64,000 nucleotides of DNA from Devosia sp. YIM 151766 (GTDB taxonomy: Bacteria; Pseudomonadota; Alphaproteobacteria; Rhizobiales; Devosiaceae). Numbering within the stretch: the stretch's first letter is position 1; each line of letters starts with the position of its first letter. Below the pieces are notes generated by a model. The model made no database searches and was not told the DNA's origin. It saw only the letters and a list, made by a program, of their open reading frames with translations. Positions 29,623-37,564 of this stretch are shown here, in pieces. The position numbers and the translations under genes were made by a program. The stretch covers positions 620,001 through 684,000 of the forward strand of contig NZ_CP127251.1 of NCBI RefSeq assembly GCF_030285925.1, in the 5' to 3' direction.

Positions 29623-29703
29623 CGTCACCCTCGCGCTGGACGCGAGGGCTCTGGCGACAATGCCCACGAACAAAGAACCCTCGCGTCAAGCGCGAGGGTG
29701 ACG
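29623..29703. repeat. P2 palindromic repeat pair
   Basis: CGTCACCCTCGCGCTGGACG and CCCTCGCGTCAAGCGCGAGG are placed about 35 bases apart and flanked by GTCACC and GGTGACG, so the whole block is itself a large inverted repeat. Same family as 19438-19485. Confidence 0.75.
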
Positions 29704-29763
29704 AGTGGTGGTTTTGAGGAAAGGCTCCGATGGCGTCGGCTTTTCCCACACCGCTCTATCCTC

Positions 29764-29846
29764 GACCTCATGGTGAACCTGTCGAACCACGAGGTCGGTA
29801 GCTCGGTGGCCGCGACCTCGTCCTTCGACGAGCTCAGGATGAGGTC
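29764..29846. repeat. P1 palindromic repeat pair
   Basis: GACCTCATGGTGAACCTGTC...GAGGTC and GACCTCGTCCTTCGACGAGC...GAGGTC, separated by about 17 bases, then TATGGGG. It closes the aroC-MBL convergent space 33 bases before the MBL stop. Confidence 0.78.
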
Positions 29847-29879
29847 TATGGGGCTAGGCGGCTATGGGATCTTGGGGGC

Positions 29880-30797
29880 CTATGGCAGCGACAGCGATGT
29901 TCCCAACAATCCGCGCTGCACCCGCAATTCGCCCCGCGCCTCCAGATATTCGACATGCGCCGCCATGGTCATGCGGGCGGCGCGCCGCAGTTTGGTGGGT
30001 TGGGTGGGATAGATCGCCGCGACCACGGAGTGAAGCGTGCGGGCGCCATTGCCGATGGCGGCGATGAGCTGGTCGTTGCGGTTCTGCCGATGGGCCTTCA
30101 GCGCGGCGGCGTGGGCGGGGCCGTTGGCGATGGGGCCGCCATGGGCGGGCAGGTAGCGGGCATAGGGCAGGGCGATGACCTTGTCGAGCGAGGCGAGATA
30201 ATCGGCCATCGAGCCGTCCGGCACTGAGACGAGGGTGGAATTCCAGCCCATGACATGGTCGCCGGATAGCAGGATATCGGTTCCGCCGAGGCCGAAGGCG
30301 AGATGATTGGCGCAATGGCCTGGCGTGGCGTGGACGGTCAGCTCGAGGTCGCCGGCCGGGATGGTCTGGTCATCCGTCAACAGCCGGTCGGGCACCAGGT
30401 CCCAATCGCAGGACGGGCCGACCGGGTTGATCTCGAAGCGCCGCCGCGGCCGCGACAGGCGGTGCCTGCCCCCGAACCAAAGCGGCACCCCGTGCTCGCG
30501 GCGCCATTTCGCCGCCGCGGCGCTGTGGTCTTTATGGGTGTGGGTGAGGAGGATGGCCGTGAGCGGACGCCCGGCAATGGCCGCAATCAGCGCCGCTTCG
30601 TGGCTCGAGTCCTCGGGGCCGGGATCGACCAGCGCCAGCCGCTCGTGGCCCAGAAGAAAACTATTGGTGCCGGTAAACGTATAGGCCGAGGCATTGGGCG
30701 CGGTGACCCGCACGATTCCCGGCGCTTCGGCGACGGGCCGGCCATGTTCGGGGCGAAATTCGGTGTCGAAGACGAGGGGCGGAGCGGAGCTTGCCAT
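29880..30797 (-). CDS. MBL-fold metallo-hydrolase
   Basis: 305 residues with the metallo-beta-lactamase zinc motif ILLTHTHKDHSAAA, further ligands in HATPGHCANHLAF and LLSGDHVMGW, and a C-terminal winged-helix-like tail. This layout matches LACTB2/RNase Z-related hydrolases rather than lactamases. The ATG at 30797 is preferred to a GTG five codons upstream. It is divergent from bioY with a 95-base gap. The substrate is unknown. Confidence 0.85.
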   Translation of the reverse strand: MASSAPPLVFDTEFRPEHGRPVAEAPGIVRVTAPNASAYTFTGTNSFLLGHERLALVDPGPEDSSHEAALIAAIAGRPLTAILLTHTHKDHSAAAAKWRREHGVPLWFGGRHRLSRPRRRFEINPVGPSCDWDLVPDRLLTDDQTIPAGDLELTVHATPGHCANHLAFGLGGTDILLSGDHVMGWNSTLVSVPDGSMADYLASLDKVIALPYARYLPAHGGPIANGPAHAAALKAHRQNRNDQLIAAIGNGARTLHSVVAAIYPTQPTKLRRAARMTMAAHVEYLEARGELRVQRGLLGTSLSLP

Positions 30798-30892
30798 TGC
30801 ACGAATGGTCACGAGAAAGTAAGAAGCCAGGGACTGAACGATCCTGATCCCAATCGGAGGCAGGCGTTCACTGCAAGCATGGAAGGTACGAA

Positions 30893-31507
30893 ATGGCCGT
30901 GACTTTGACCACGCCCAATACGCTGCTCGGCGTATTTCAGCCCAAGGGCCAGGTCGCCAAGCTGGCGATCAATGCCGCAATCGTCGTTCTGGGCAGCCTG
31001 CTCATCGCCGCAGCGGCCAAGATCAACGTGCCGGTATGGCCGGTTCCGGTGACGCTGCAAAGCTTCGCCATCGCCGCGCTGGCCGCCGGCTTCGGCATGC
31101 GAATCGGCATTGCCACGGTGGCGCTCTACCTGCTTGAAGGCGCCATGGGCCTGCCGGTCTTCGCCACGGGCGGCGGTGCAATCTACCTGCTCGGCCCCAC
31201 CGGCGGCTTCCTGATCGGCTTTCTCGCCCAGGCCGGCATTATCGGCTATGCCGCCGATCGCGGCGCTTCGGGCCGCCCCTTCGCGCTGTTCGGCGCCATG
31301 CTGGTGGCGACCGCCGTGCTCTATTTCTTCGGCTTCGCCTGGTTGCTGGCCATGTCCGGCCAGGCCCAGTGGATCGACCAGACCAATCTGCTCGCCTCGG
31401 CCTGGGCTGGCGCCGTGCAGCCCTTCATCGTCTGGGATATCCTCAAAATGGCCTTTGCCGCGCTGACCGTGACCGGGCTGTGGAGCCTGATCGCCTCGAA
31501 GCGCTGA
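30893..31507 (+). CDS. bioY: Biotin transporter substrate-binding membrane subunit
   Basis: 204 residues, six predicted membrane helices. Family marks include INVPVWPVPVTLQSFAIAAL and LYLLEGAMGLPVFATGGG, then the GPTGGFLIGFL helix. BioY is the S component of ECF biotin uptake and can work alone or with BioMN; no bioMN genes are adjacent. I looked for the alphaproteobacterial BioR operator upstream and did not find a clear one. A strong terminator follows. Confidence 0.93.
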   Translation: MAVTLTTPNTLLGVFQPKGQVAKLAINAAIVVLGSLLIAAAAKINVPVWPVPVTLQSFAIAALAAGFGMRIGIATVALYLLEGAMGLPVFATGGGAIYLLGPTGGFLIGFLAQAGIIGYAADRGASGRPFALFGAMLVATAVLYFFGFAWLLAMSGQAQWIDQTNLLASAWAGAVQPFIVWDILKMAFAALTVTGLWSLIASKR

Positions 31508-31530
31508 GTTTTCCGACTCACAGATTTTGA

Positions 31531-31559
31531 AAAGGCCGGCGGAGACGCCGGCCTTTTTT
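31531..31559 (+). terminator. Rho-independent terminator after bioY
   Basis: AAAGGCCGGCG, loop GAGA, CGCCGGCCTTTTTT: a nine-to-eleven base G/C stem ending in a T run, 24 bases after the bioY stop. The A run on the other side lets it also work, weakly, for the convergent topoisomerase gene. Confidence 0.9.
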
Positions 31560-31581
31560 GCTGGCCTGTGCCGGCGGCGGC

Positions 31582-31623
31582 GACCTCGGGCTTCGACAAG
31601 CGCGGGAGGCTCTGGATGAGGTC
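31582..31623. repeat. P1 repeat, single degenerate unit
   Basis: GACCTCGGGCTTCGACAAGC ... GATGAGGTCTATGAG. The topoisomerase stop codon (TAG on the minus strand, 31623-31625) lies in the GGTCTATG end of the repeat. Confidence 0.65.
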
Positions 31624-32669
31624 TATGAGAGCACCGATCTTTTCAGGAAGGCCGCCGTTTCCACCTCGTCCTCGTCCAACCCTTCCACCGGTTTCAGCCG
31701 GCCGGAGCGGCGCAGTTCGCGCTGTTGCCAGGCCGCGACGATGGCCGGATGCACATAGCATTGGCGGCAGACGGCGCGGGTATTGCCCAGTTTCGCCGCC
31801 ACCTGGTCGATGACCGCGTTGATAGTGCGGGCCTGGCCGGCCTTGCTGTCGGGCAATGGGATATCGCAGAACAGGCCGAAGGCGCGCACGCTGGCGGCCC
31901 AGGTGCGGAAGTGCTTGGAGGTGAAATCCGGCCCGGCAAAGGCGGCGATATAATCGTTGACGTCGCGCGAGGAAACGGCGCAGCGGCCGGTCTCGCCTTC
32001 ATATTGGAACAGATGCTGGCCGGGCATGTCCTGCAGGGTCCTGACGAGGCGGGCAATGCGCCGGTCGGCCAGTTGCAGCCGCCATTGCTTGCCGGATTTG
32101 CCCTTGAAGTGGAAATGCAGGGTCGAGCCGGTGATCTCCACATGGCGGTTACGCAAGGTGGTGAGGCCGAAGCTCTTGTTGTCGCGGGCATAGGCGGGAT
32201 TGCCGACGCGGATCAGGCTGTTGTCGAGCAGCCAGACGATGGAGGCCAGGACGCGCTCATAGCCGAGGCTGCGGCGGCGCAGATCGCTTTGCACCTGCTC
32301 GCGCAGGCCGGGCAGGGCCCTGGCGAAATCGGACAGGGTATCGAATTTGGTGGCGCTGCGATGCTGCGTCCAATCGGCATGGTAGCGATATTGCTTGCGG
32401 CCCTTTTCGTCGCGGCCGGTGGCCTGGATATGGCCGCGGGCATCCTTGCAGATCCATACATCGGTCCAGGCCGGCGGGATGGCCAGGGCGCGGATGCGGG
32501 CACGATCGGCTGCATCGGGGCGGCGGCTTCCGCCATCGCCATAAGAAAAGCCCCTGCCGCGCCGCTGCCGCTGCCAGCCGGGGTCTTCATCGGAAGAAAA
32601 CACCAATTGCGGCGCCGGCCCGATCTCGTCGGCCCGCATCCGGTCCAGAACCACTTTCGCCAATTGCAT
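31623..32669 (-). CDS. DNA topoisomerase IB
   Basis: 348 residues of the small bacterial (poxvirus-like) type IB topoisomerase that nicks and reseals one strand through a 3'-phosphotyrosine. N-terminal domain RDEKGRKQYRYHADWTQHR; catalytic domain with YERVLASIVWLLD, FTSKHFRTWAAS and the active tyrosine in RQCYVHPAIV. The ATG at 32669 (MQLAKVV) has GGAG ten bases upstream; a GTG five codons earlier is less suitable. The last codons touch a P1 repeat. Confidence 0.9.
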   Translation of the reverse strand: MQLAKVVLDRMRADEIGPAPQLVFSSDEDPGWQRQRRGRGFSYGDGGSRRPDAADRARIRALAIPPAWTDVWICKDARGHIQATGRDEKGRKQYRYHADWTQHRSATKFDTLSDFARALPGLREQVQSDLRRRSLGYERVLASIVWLLDNSLIRVGNPAYARDNKSFGLTTLRNRHVEITGSTLHFHFKGKSGKQWRLQLADRRIARLVRTLQDMPGQHLFQYEGETGRCAVSSRDVNDYIAAFAGPDFTSKHFRTWAASVRAFGLFCDIPLPDSKAGQARTINAVIDQVAAKLGNTRAVCRQCYVHPAIVAAWQQRELRRSGRLKPVEGLDEDEVETAAFLKRSVLS

Positions 32670-32764
32670 CGCCCAGCGCTCCACTTCCTAGGCGAAATGA
32701 AACAAGGCGATAAGCGTTCCCGTCCCGCGCCATGGTGAACGGGAACGCGGCGGGCTTTATCCGA

Positions 32765-33922
32765 TCAATGGCCGGACATTGCCGGGTCCGGCGGCTCGCC
32801 GATCGGCGAGAAGATGTCGGGCTGCTCGTCGCCGTCGACAATCAGATAGCCTGCAAGGCCGCGTTCGGCGCGCGACAGGGCGTGGTCCACCAGCACATAG
32901 CGGCCGGGGACTTCGCATTTGAACTCGACCATCGCGGCGCCCCCTGGCGGGACGGACACGGTTTGGACATTGGTCAGCGGCGGGCTGGTGAGCGAGGCGT
33001 TCATATATACGCGATCGAATATCTCGCCGATCACATGGAAGGACGAGGTGAAGTTCGGTCCGCCGACGCCGAAGAAAATGCGCACCGTCTCGCCCACATT
33101 GGCCTTGAGCGGGAAATGCTCGGTGAGCGCCCCGACATGGCCGTTGAAGACGAAATATTCCGGGCGCTCGTTGACGAGCTTGTCATAGCTCTCGGTCAGC
33201 AGGCCCGCACTGCCGAATTCCTCTTCGGTATAGAGCTCGCCCTGCATCACGTAGAATTCGCGGTCGACGGGCGGCAGGCCCTCTTCCGGCTCGACCAGAA
33301 TCATACCGTACATGCCATTGGCGATGTGCAGCGCCACCGGCGCCACGGCGCAGTGATAGACATAGAGCCCCGGATTGAGGGCCTTGAAACGGAAGGCGAA
33401 TTCTTCGCCGGGAAGCGCCGTGGTCAGAACGGCGCCGCCGCCGGGGCCGGTGGTGGCGTGGAAATCCACATTATGCGCCATCCAGCTGTCTTCGGCATTT
33501 TTGAAGTAGCATTCCACCGTGTCGCCGACCCGGACGCGGATGAACGGCCCGGGGACGCGCGCATTGAAGGTCCAGAAGCGAAACGTGCTATTGGTGTCGA
33601 GATGGGCCTCCAATTCTATCGTTTCCAGCTCGACGCGAATGGTCTGCGGCTCGCGTCGCGTGATCGGCGGCGGCACGTCGGCCGGATCATGGGCGATGTC
33701 GTTATGCTCCGGCATTTCCGGATTGACCTGGTAGAGCCGGCCGCTGAGGCTGCTGCTGCCATGAGACATGTGCGTCGCATGCTGGTGAGCGGCGCTCTCG
33801 CTCTGTTGCGCCATGGCCTGGCCGCCGATCGTGCCGGCAAGCGTCAGACCGGCGGTGCCGGCAAGCAGGCTGCGGCGGCTGATGACTGGAGCGGATGGCG
33901 TTTCGTCTTTCGTGTCAGTCAC
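32765..33922 (-). CDS. nirK: Copper-containing nitrite reductase
   Basis: Periplasmic two-domain cupredoxin enzyme reducing nitrite to NO. The 385 residues start with a twin-arginine signal (SRRSLLAGTAGLTLAG) after a GTG at 33922 that has GAGGAGA upstream. Type 1 copper ligands lie in WMAHNVDFHA and YHCAVAPVALHIANGMYGM; type 2 ligands are the second His of the first motif, the His before Cys, and the His in VLVDHALS. All ligand positions look intact. There is no nirV, nor or nos gene in view, so it appears to be an isolated denitrification step here. Confidence 0.95.
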   Translation of the reverse strand: MTDTKDETPSAPVISRRSLLAGTAGLTLAGTIGGQAMAQQSESAAHQHATHMSHGSSSLSGRLYQVNPEMPEHNDIAHDPADVPPPITRREPQTIRVELETIELEAHLDTNSTFRFWTFNARVPGPFIRVRVGDTVECYFKNAEDSWMAHNVDFHATTGPGGGAVLTTALPGEEFAFRFKALNPGLYVYHCAVAPVALHIANGMYGMILVEPEEGLPPVDREFYVMQGELYTEEEFGSAGLLTESYDKLVNERPEYFVFNGHVGALTEHFPLKANVGETVRIFFGVGGPNFTSSFHVIGEIFDRVYMNASLTSPPLTNVQTVSVPPGGAAMVEFKCEVPGRYVLVDHALSRAERGLAGYLIVDGDEQPDIFSPIGEPPDPAMSGH

Positions 33923-34242
33923 TGGTTCATCTCCTCGAACAACAAGGCCCGCCGCAGGCCGGCTTAAGTGCAAACGAAGGACATTGGTGAAGGTTCAATC
34001 ATGCCGGCGAAGCGCGCGGGCACGGTGGCGCAATCCTGACGGCGAGCATGTGCCGCGACATCGGATGGCTCTGCCAAGACGCCGAAATTGAAGCGCGGTC
34101 GCCTGTCGCTCCGGGCTGGCGGAGCAGCATGGAAATAAAGGCGGCGGCGCTGCGTTTCGCGCAGGCGGCTCGTGCGGGAAATCACAGGCCGGTATGAGGG
34201 ATGGCTTTCCCCCGCCTCGACACGCGCATTCGTGTCGGAACG
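33923..34242. other. Region upstream of nirK
   Basis: A 320-base gene-free stretch that should contain the nirK promoter. An ATTG...CAAT pair at 33985-34001 (TTG, nine bases, CAA) is one base longer than an FNR/NnrR box, so I do not call it. Nothing else is clear. Confidence 0.35.
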
Positions 34243-34271
34243 AAAAACCCCGGCCTTCGCAAAGGCCGGGG
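34243..34271 (-). terminator. Terminator of tRNA-Pro
   Basis: On the minus strand CCCCGGCCTTTGCGAAGGCCGGGG, that is CCCCGGCCTT, loop TGCG, AAGGCCGGGG, followed by TTTTT. It begins six bases beyond the tRNA CCA end. Confidence 0.88.
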
Positions 34272-34276
34272 TCGAT

Positions 34277-34353
34277 TGGTCGGAGTAGGGTGATTCGAAC
34301 ACCCGACCCCCTGCTCCCGAAGCAGGTGCGCTACCAGGCTGCGCTATACTCCG
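34277..34353 (-). tRNA. tRNA-Pro (CGG)
   Basis: Reading on the minus strand: acceptor CGGAGTA pairs with TACTCCG, D arm GCGCAGCCTGGTAGCGC, anticodon stem CCTGC/GCAGG with loop TTCGGGA (anticodon CGG), T arm GGGTGTTCGAATCACCC. The discriminator A and an encoded CCA follow. 77 nt including CCA. Confidence 0.95.
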
Positions 34354-34524
34354 TCAGGCTCGTGACGCCGGGATATATTCGCGTCCGGCAATTCCGGTCG
34401 CGGCCACGATGTGGCGGCGTTATAGCCGCGTGTCCGCCAGTGTTCAAGCGCCTCGCACAACCTTTTCTTCACGGTCCGACTCGTGTTGCGAAGCAAAGAC
34501 AAACCGTGTAGGAACCGCGCCAGT

Positions 34525-34599
34525 TGGGGCGTCGCCAAGTGGTAAGGCATCGGTTTTTGGTACCGACATTCCCAGGTTCGAATCCTGGCGCCCCAGCCA
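34525..34599 (+). tRNA. tRNA-Gln (TTG)
   Basis: Acceptor TGGGGCG pairs with CGCCCCA, D arm GCCAAGTGGTAAGGC, anticodon stem TCGGT/ACCGA with loop TTTTGGT (anticodon TTG), T arm CCAGGTTCGAATCCTGG, encoded CCA. 75 nt. Bases from 34568 to the 3' end are duplicated at 43864-43895, so this gene is the insertion target of the island to its right; the gene itself is intact. Confidence 0.95.
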
Positions 34600-34964
34600 T
34601 TCGGTATGATCGTTGCGGCCAAAGCCGGCCTGGATCACCCCTTGACCCCCGCTGAGAGCATGATGGCCTGGGTCACGCGGCGCTGGAAAATGAGGTAGAG
34701 CACGGCGACGAGGAGCGCGGCGAGGATGGCGGCGGCCAGTTCGCGGGCGTATTGGACCCCGAAGGCGTCGTTGACCTGGGTGATGCCGACGGCGACGTTC
34801 ATCATTTCGGGCCGCGATACGGCGAGGAACGGCCAGAGGAAATTGTTCCAGGCGCCGATAAAGGTGACGATGGCCAGCGCCGTGGTGATGCCCCAGTTCA
34901 TCGGCAGGTAGATGCGCGTGAAGATGCGCCATTCACTGGCCGAATCCATCTTCGCCGCCTCGCG
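34568..34964 (+). repeat. Left 397-bp direct repeat bounding the island
   Basis: Identical to 43864-44260 apart from five substitutions and no gaps (constant offset 9296). It contains the variable-loop/T-arm/acceptor end of tRNA-Gln, the short spacer, and the last 109 codons plus stop of a sugar ABC permease. Left of 34568 and right of 34964 the two loci differ completely. Confidence 0.95.
34635..34964 (-). pseudogene. Truncated carbohydrate ABC permease (C-terminal fragment)
   Basis: Encodes the last 109 residues of the MalG-type permease at 43931-44824 and is identical to it in protein sequence. It starts in the EAA loop (REAAKMDSASEWRIF) and ends ...LSAGVKG. The four coding differences from the complete gene are all synonymous third-position changes (Ile, Ala, Ala, Gly codons). 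Upstream of 34964 the frame passes into unrelated island DNA. Not expected to be functional. Confidence 0.92.
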
Positions 34965-35114
34965 CGCCCTTATACATTTTGGGAATGTGCGGCTCAATCG
35001 CCGCTACTGCGCATCCGACAGCCAGAATGATCCGCCATCATCCGAGCCTTCTCAGATTCTGGAACCCACAGACCACACGACAACACAATTGGGATACAGG
35101 CCTAGCCTAGCATA

Positions 35115-36764
35115 TCACACCGCATCCTCGGCAATCATGGCAGCTGCTTTTTCGCCGATCATGATGCTGGTCGCATTAGTGTTCCCGGAGACAATTGTTG
35201 GCATAATCGACGCATCGGCCACCCGGAGCCTCGCCACACCGTGTACCCGGAGCCGCTCGTCCACGACCGACATTGCCGAACTGGCGGGACCCATAGAGCA
35301 GGTGCCGCTCAGGTGATAACTGGATTCCCCCTTTGCCTTGGCGTAGGCTAGGAGTTCCTCGTCGGACTGAACTCCTGTCCCGGGTGACACCTCCTCCATC
35401 ACCAATGGCTTCATCGATTTCGTGGCAAATAGCCGCCGTAACAATCTGAGGCCGCGAATAATCGTCTCCCGATCCTCCTCCGCATCAAGGTAGTTCCCTC
35501 TGATTGCCGGTGGAACACGAGGGTTGTCGGAGCGCAAGCGTACATAGCCTCTGCTCTGCGGCAAATGCTGGTCTACGATCGCCGAGACACCCGAGAACCG
35601 GTGTAGCCGTACGCCCCACTCGGCATCCTCCCGTGAGAAGGGGAAGTAGTGTATCTGCACATCTGGGTGATCAAGCGTCGGCAGCGTGCGCGCAAATATC
35701 CCTACGACGCCCGCCGCGACCGTGAGAGGGCCGTCGCGCCGCGCCGCATAGCGCAACGCCGCGGCCGCTTGACGCGGGAGTGTTCCAAGCTGGTGATTGA
35801 GGGTCCAGGGGCCATTTATCCGGTACTGCACCGGTGCAGAATAGTGATCTTGCAGGTTTTCACCCACGCCGGGTAGATCGGCCAAGACCGGAATGCCGTG
35901 GTCGGACAGCAGATTTCCCGGTCCGATGCCCGACAGTTGCAGCAACTGCGGAGAGTTGATGGCACCGCCAGATACGACGATCTCACGGCGTGCGCGGGCC
36001 AATATCCTCTGTTGCCCGCGCGAATAAATAACGCCAGTAGCTGTTCCATCCTCTACAAGAATTCGCTCCGCCAGCGCGTCCGTTACAATTTGCAGGTTCG
36101 GCCGGCCACGGGCCTCTTTGAGGTGCGCCCTTGCAATTGAAGAGCGTAGTCCCCGGCTTTGCGATAGCTGAAAATAGCCGGCGCCTTCCTGATTTTCGCC
36201 ATTAAGATCCGAATTTCTGGGAATCCCGAGTTCCTGGGCCGCCGCGATGATCGCCTCCGTAACGGGATTGCGCCAATCCGACTGGATCGTACGAACCGGT
36301 CCAGATCTGCCGTGGTACTCGTCCTCGCCGCCTTCATGAGATTCCAGCTTCTTGAAGTAAGGCAAGACATCGGAATAGGACCAACCAGCGTTACCCAGTT
36401 GCCGCCAATGATCGAAATCGTTGCGGTGGCCGCGCACGAAGACCATGCCGTTGATCGCACTACTTCCACCGAGTCCTTTTCCACGAGGCATGAATATTTG
36501 GCGCCCGCCGAGGGTGGGCTCTGGCTCACCCGTATACATCCAGTTGAAGCGCGGATTTTGGAAGGTCCGTGCGAACCCAATGGGGAGGACCAACCAAGGA
36601 TTGCGGCTCTGCGGTCCGGCCTCGATCAGCAGAACAGACCAAGCAGGATTCTCACTTAGCCTGGCAGCAATAACGCCCCCCGCCGATCCTGCGCCGACTA
36701 CAATGAAATCAAACTCCTGCGATTGTGTAATGTGGTCTAAAGGAGAGATTTTTTTCATTTCCAA
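35115..36764 (-). CDS. GMC-family FAD oxidoreductase
   Basis: 549 residues, choline-dehydrogenase-like. N-terminal FAD loop FDFIVVGAGSAGGVIAARLSE, GMC signature 1 region RGKGLGGSSAINGMVFVRGH, signature 2 VVSGGAINSPQLLQLSGIGP, and the C-terminal active-site block SSYHLSGTCSMG...ADASIMPTIVSGNTNA. It oxidises an alcohol to aldehyde or acid; the substrate is presumably the imported compound or its alcohol derivative. Last gene of the island operon, six bases after the SDR gene. No export signal, so cytoplasmic. Confidence 0.88.
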   Translation of the reverse strand: MEMKKISPLDHITQSQEFDFIVVGAGSAGGVIAARLSENPAWSVLLIEAGPQSRNPWLVLPIGFARTFQNPRFNWMYTGEPEPTLGGRQIFMPRGKGLGGSSAINGMVFVRGHRNDFDHWRQLGNAGWSYSDVLPYFKKLESHEGGEDEYHGRSGPVRTIQSDWRNPVTEAIIAAAQELGIPRNSDLNGENQEGAGYFQLSQSRGLRSSIARAHLKEARGRPNLQIVTDALAERILVEDGTATGVIYSRGQQRILARARREIVVSGGAINSPQLLQLSGIGPGNLLSDHGIPVLADLPGVGENLQDHYSAPVQYRINGPWTLNHQLGTLPRQAAAALRYAARRDGPLTVAAGVVGIFARTLPTLDHPDVQIHYFPFSREDAEWGVRLHRFSGVSAIVDQHLPQSRGYVRLRSDNPRVPPAIRGNYLDAEEDRETIIRGLRLLRRLFATKSMKPLVMEEVSPGTGVQSDEELLAYAKAKGESSYHLSGTCSMGPASSAMSVVDERLRVHGVARLRVADASIMPTIVSGNTNATSIMIGEKAAAMIAEDAV

Positions 36765-36769
36765 CCTAC

Positions 36770-37564
36770 CTAAAGCATTCCGCCATCTATCAGGACCGCT
36801 TGCCCCGTCACGAACGAGGCCTCATCAGAAGCCAGGAAAGCGATGTAGGGTGCGATCTCCCCGGCCGACGCCTGGCGGCCGAGGGGAATGGCTTTGGCAA
36901 CATGAAACGCGACCGCCTCTCGCCCGCCCATGATCTCTGTTGCGGGATCATTAAACGGCGTATCTACAAAGCCCGGGCAAACGGCATTAACGCGAATTCC
37001 AAAAGGAGCCAATTCCACTGCTAAAGTCCGCGAGAACGCAACACACGCGCCCTTCGAGGCCGCATATAGGGTGAGCCCCGCGCCGCCCTTAATGGCCGCG
37101 CCGGAGGCCATATTGATAATTGACGCCCGGTCGCTATTTTTTAGCGCATCAAGTGCATGTCGGACGGTGAGGAATTGCGATCGTACGTTGATGTCGAAGA
37201 CCCTTGTCCATTCCCCGGCTGCGATCTCATCTACCGGAGCCGCGCTCATAACGCCGGCGATGTTGGCAAGCACGTCTAGGCCGCCGAGCCACTCGACCGC
37301 TTTGCTGATTCCGCGAGAGACGCTCGTGTCCTCGGCACAGTTCATTTCAAATGCGCGGGCTGACACGCCGAGCCGACGGCACTCCTGGGCTGTCAATTCA
37401 GCACCCGCATGATTAAGGTCAGCGATCGCGATGGAGGCACCCTCGGCCGCCATGCGTAGCGCACTTGCACGACCGATCCCCGACGCACCACCGCTCACTA
37501 GAATTTTGCGGCCACGCAGTCTTTCTGTGAGCTCTATTTTGATTGATCTCTTGGCTTGGGGCAC
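36770..37564 (-). CDS. Short-chain dehydrogenase/reductase
   Basis: 264 residues. NAD(P) loop ILVSGGASGIGRASAL, NIAG-type motif VLANIAGV, catalytic Ser in INMASGAAIKG, YAASKGACVAF with Tyr and Lys, and the C-terminal FVTGQAVLIDGGML. An Asp after the second strand (AIADLN) favours NAD. GTG start at 37564 immediately following the GntR stop, with GGAGG upstream. Likely works before or after the GMC enzyme in a two-step alcohol or ketone oxidation. Confidence 0.88.
   Translation of the reverse strand: MPQAKRSIKIELTERLRGRKILVSGGASGIGRASALRMAAEGASIAIADLNHAGAELTAQECRRLGVSARAFEMNCAEDTSVSRGISKAVEWLGGLDVLANIAGVMSAAPVDEIAAGEWTRVFDINVRSQFLTVRHALDALKNSDRASIINMASGAAIKGGAGLTLYAASKGACVAFSRTLAVELAPFGIRVNAVCPGFVDTPFNDPATEIMGGREAVAFHVAKAIPLGRQASAGEIAPYIAFLASDEASFVTGQAVLIDGGML

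Noticed and set aside
29451..29846. CRISPR-like array downstream of aroC
   Set aside because: The repeats are palindromic, of two kinds and irregularly spaced, with no constant repeat-spacer unit and no cas genes.
33985..34001. FNR/NnrR-like box upstream of nirK
   Set aside because: The TTG and CAA halves are nine bases apart instead of eight and the inner bases do not fit, so a regulatory call is unsafe.
34965..35114. Possible integrase or transposase remnant at the left island edge
   Set aside because: Translation of both strands by eye gave no convincing motif.
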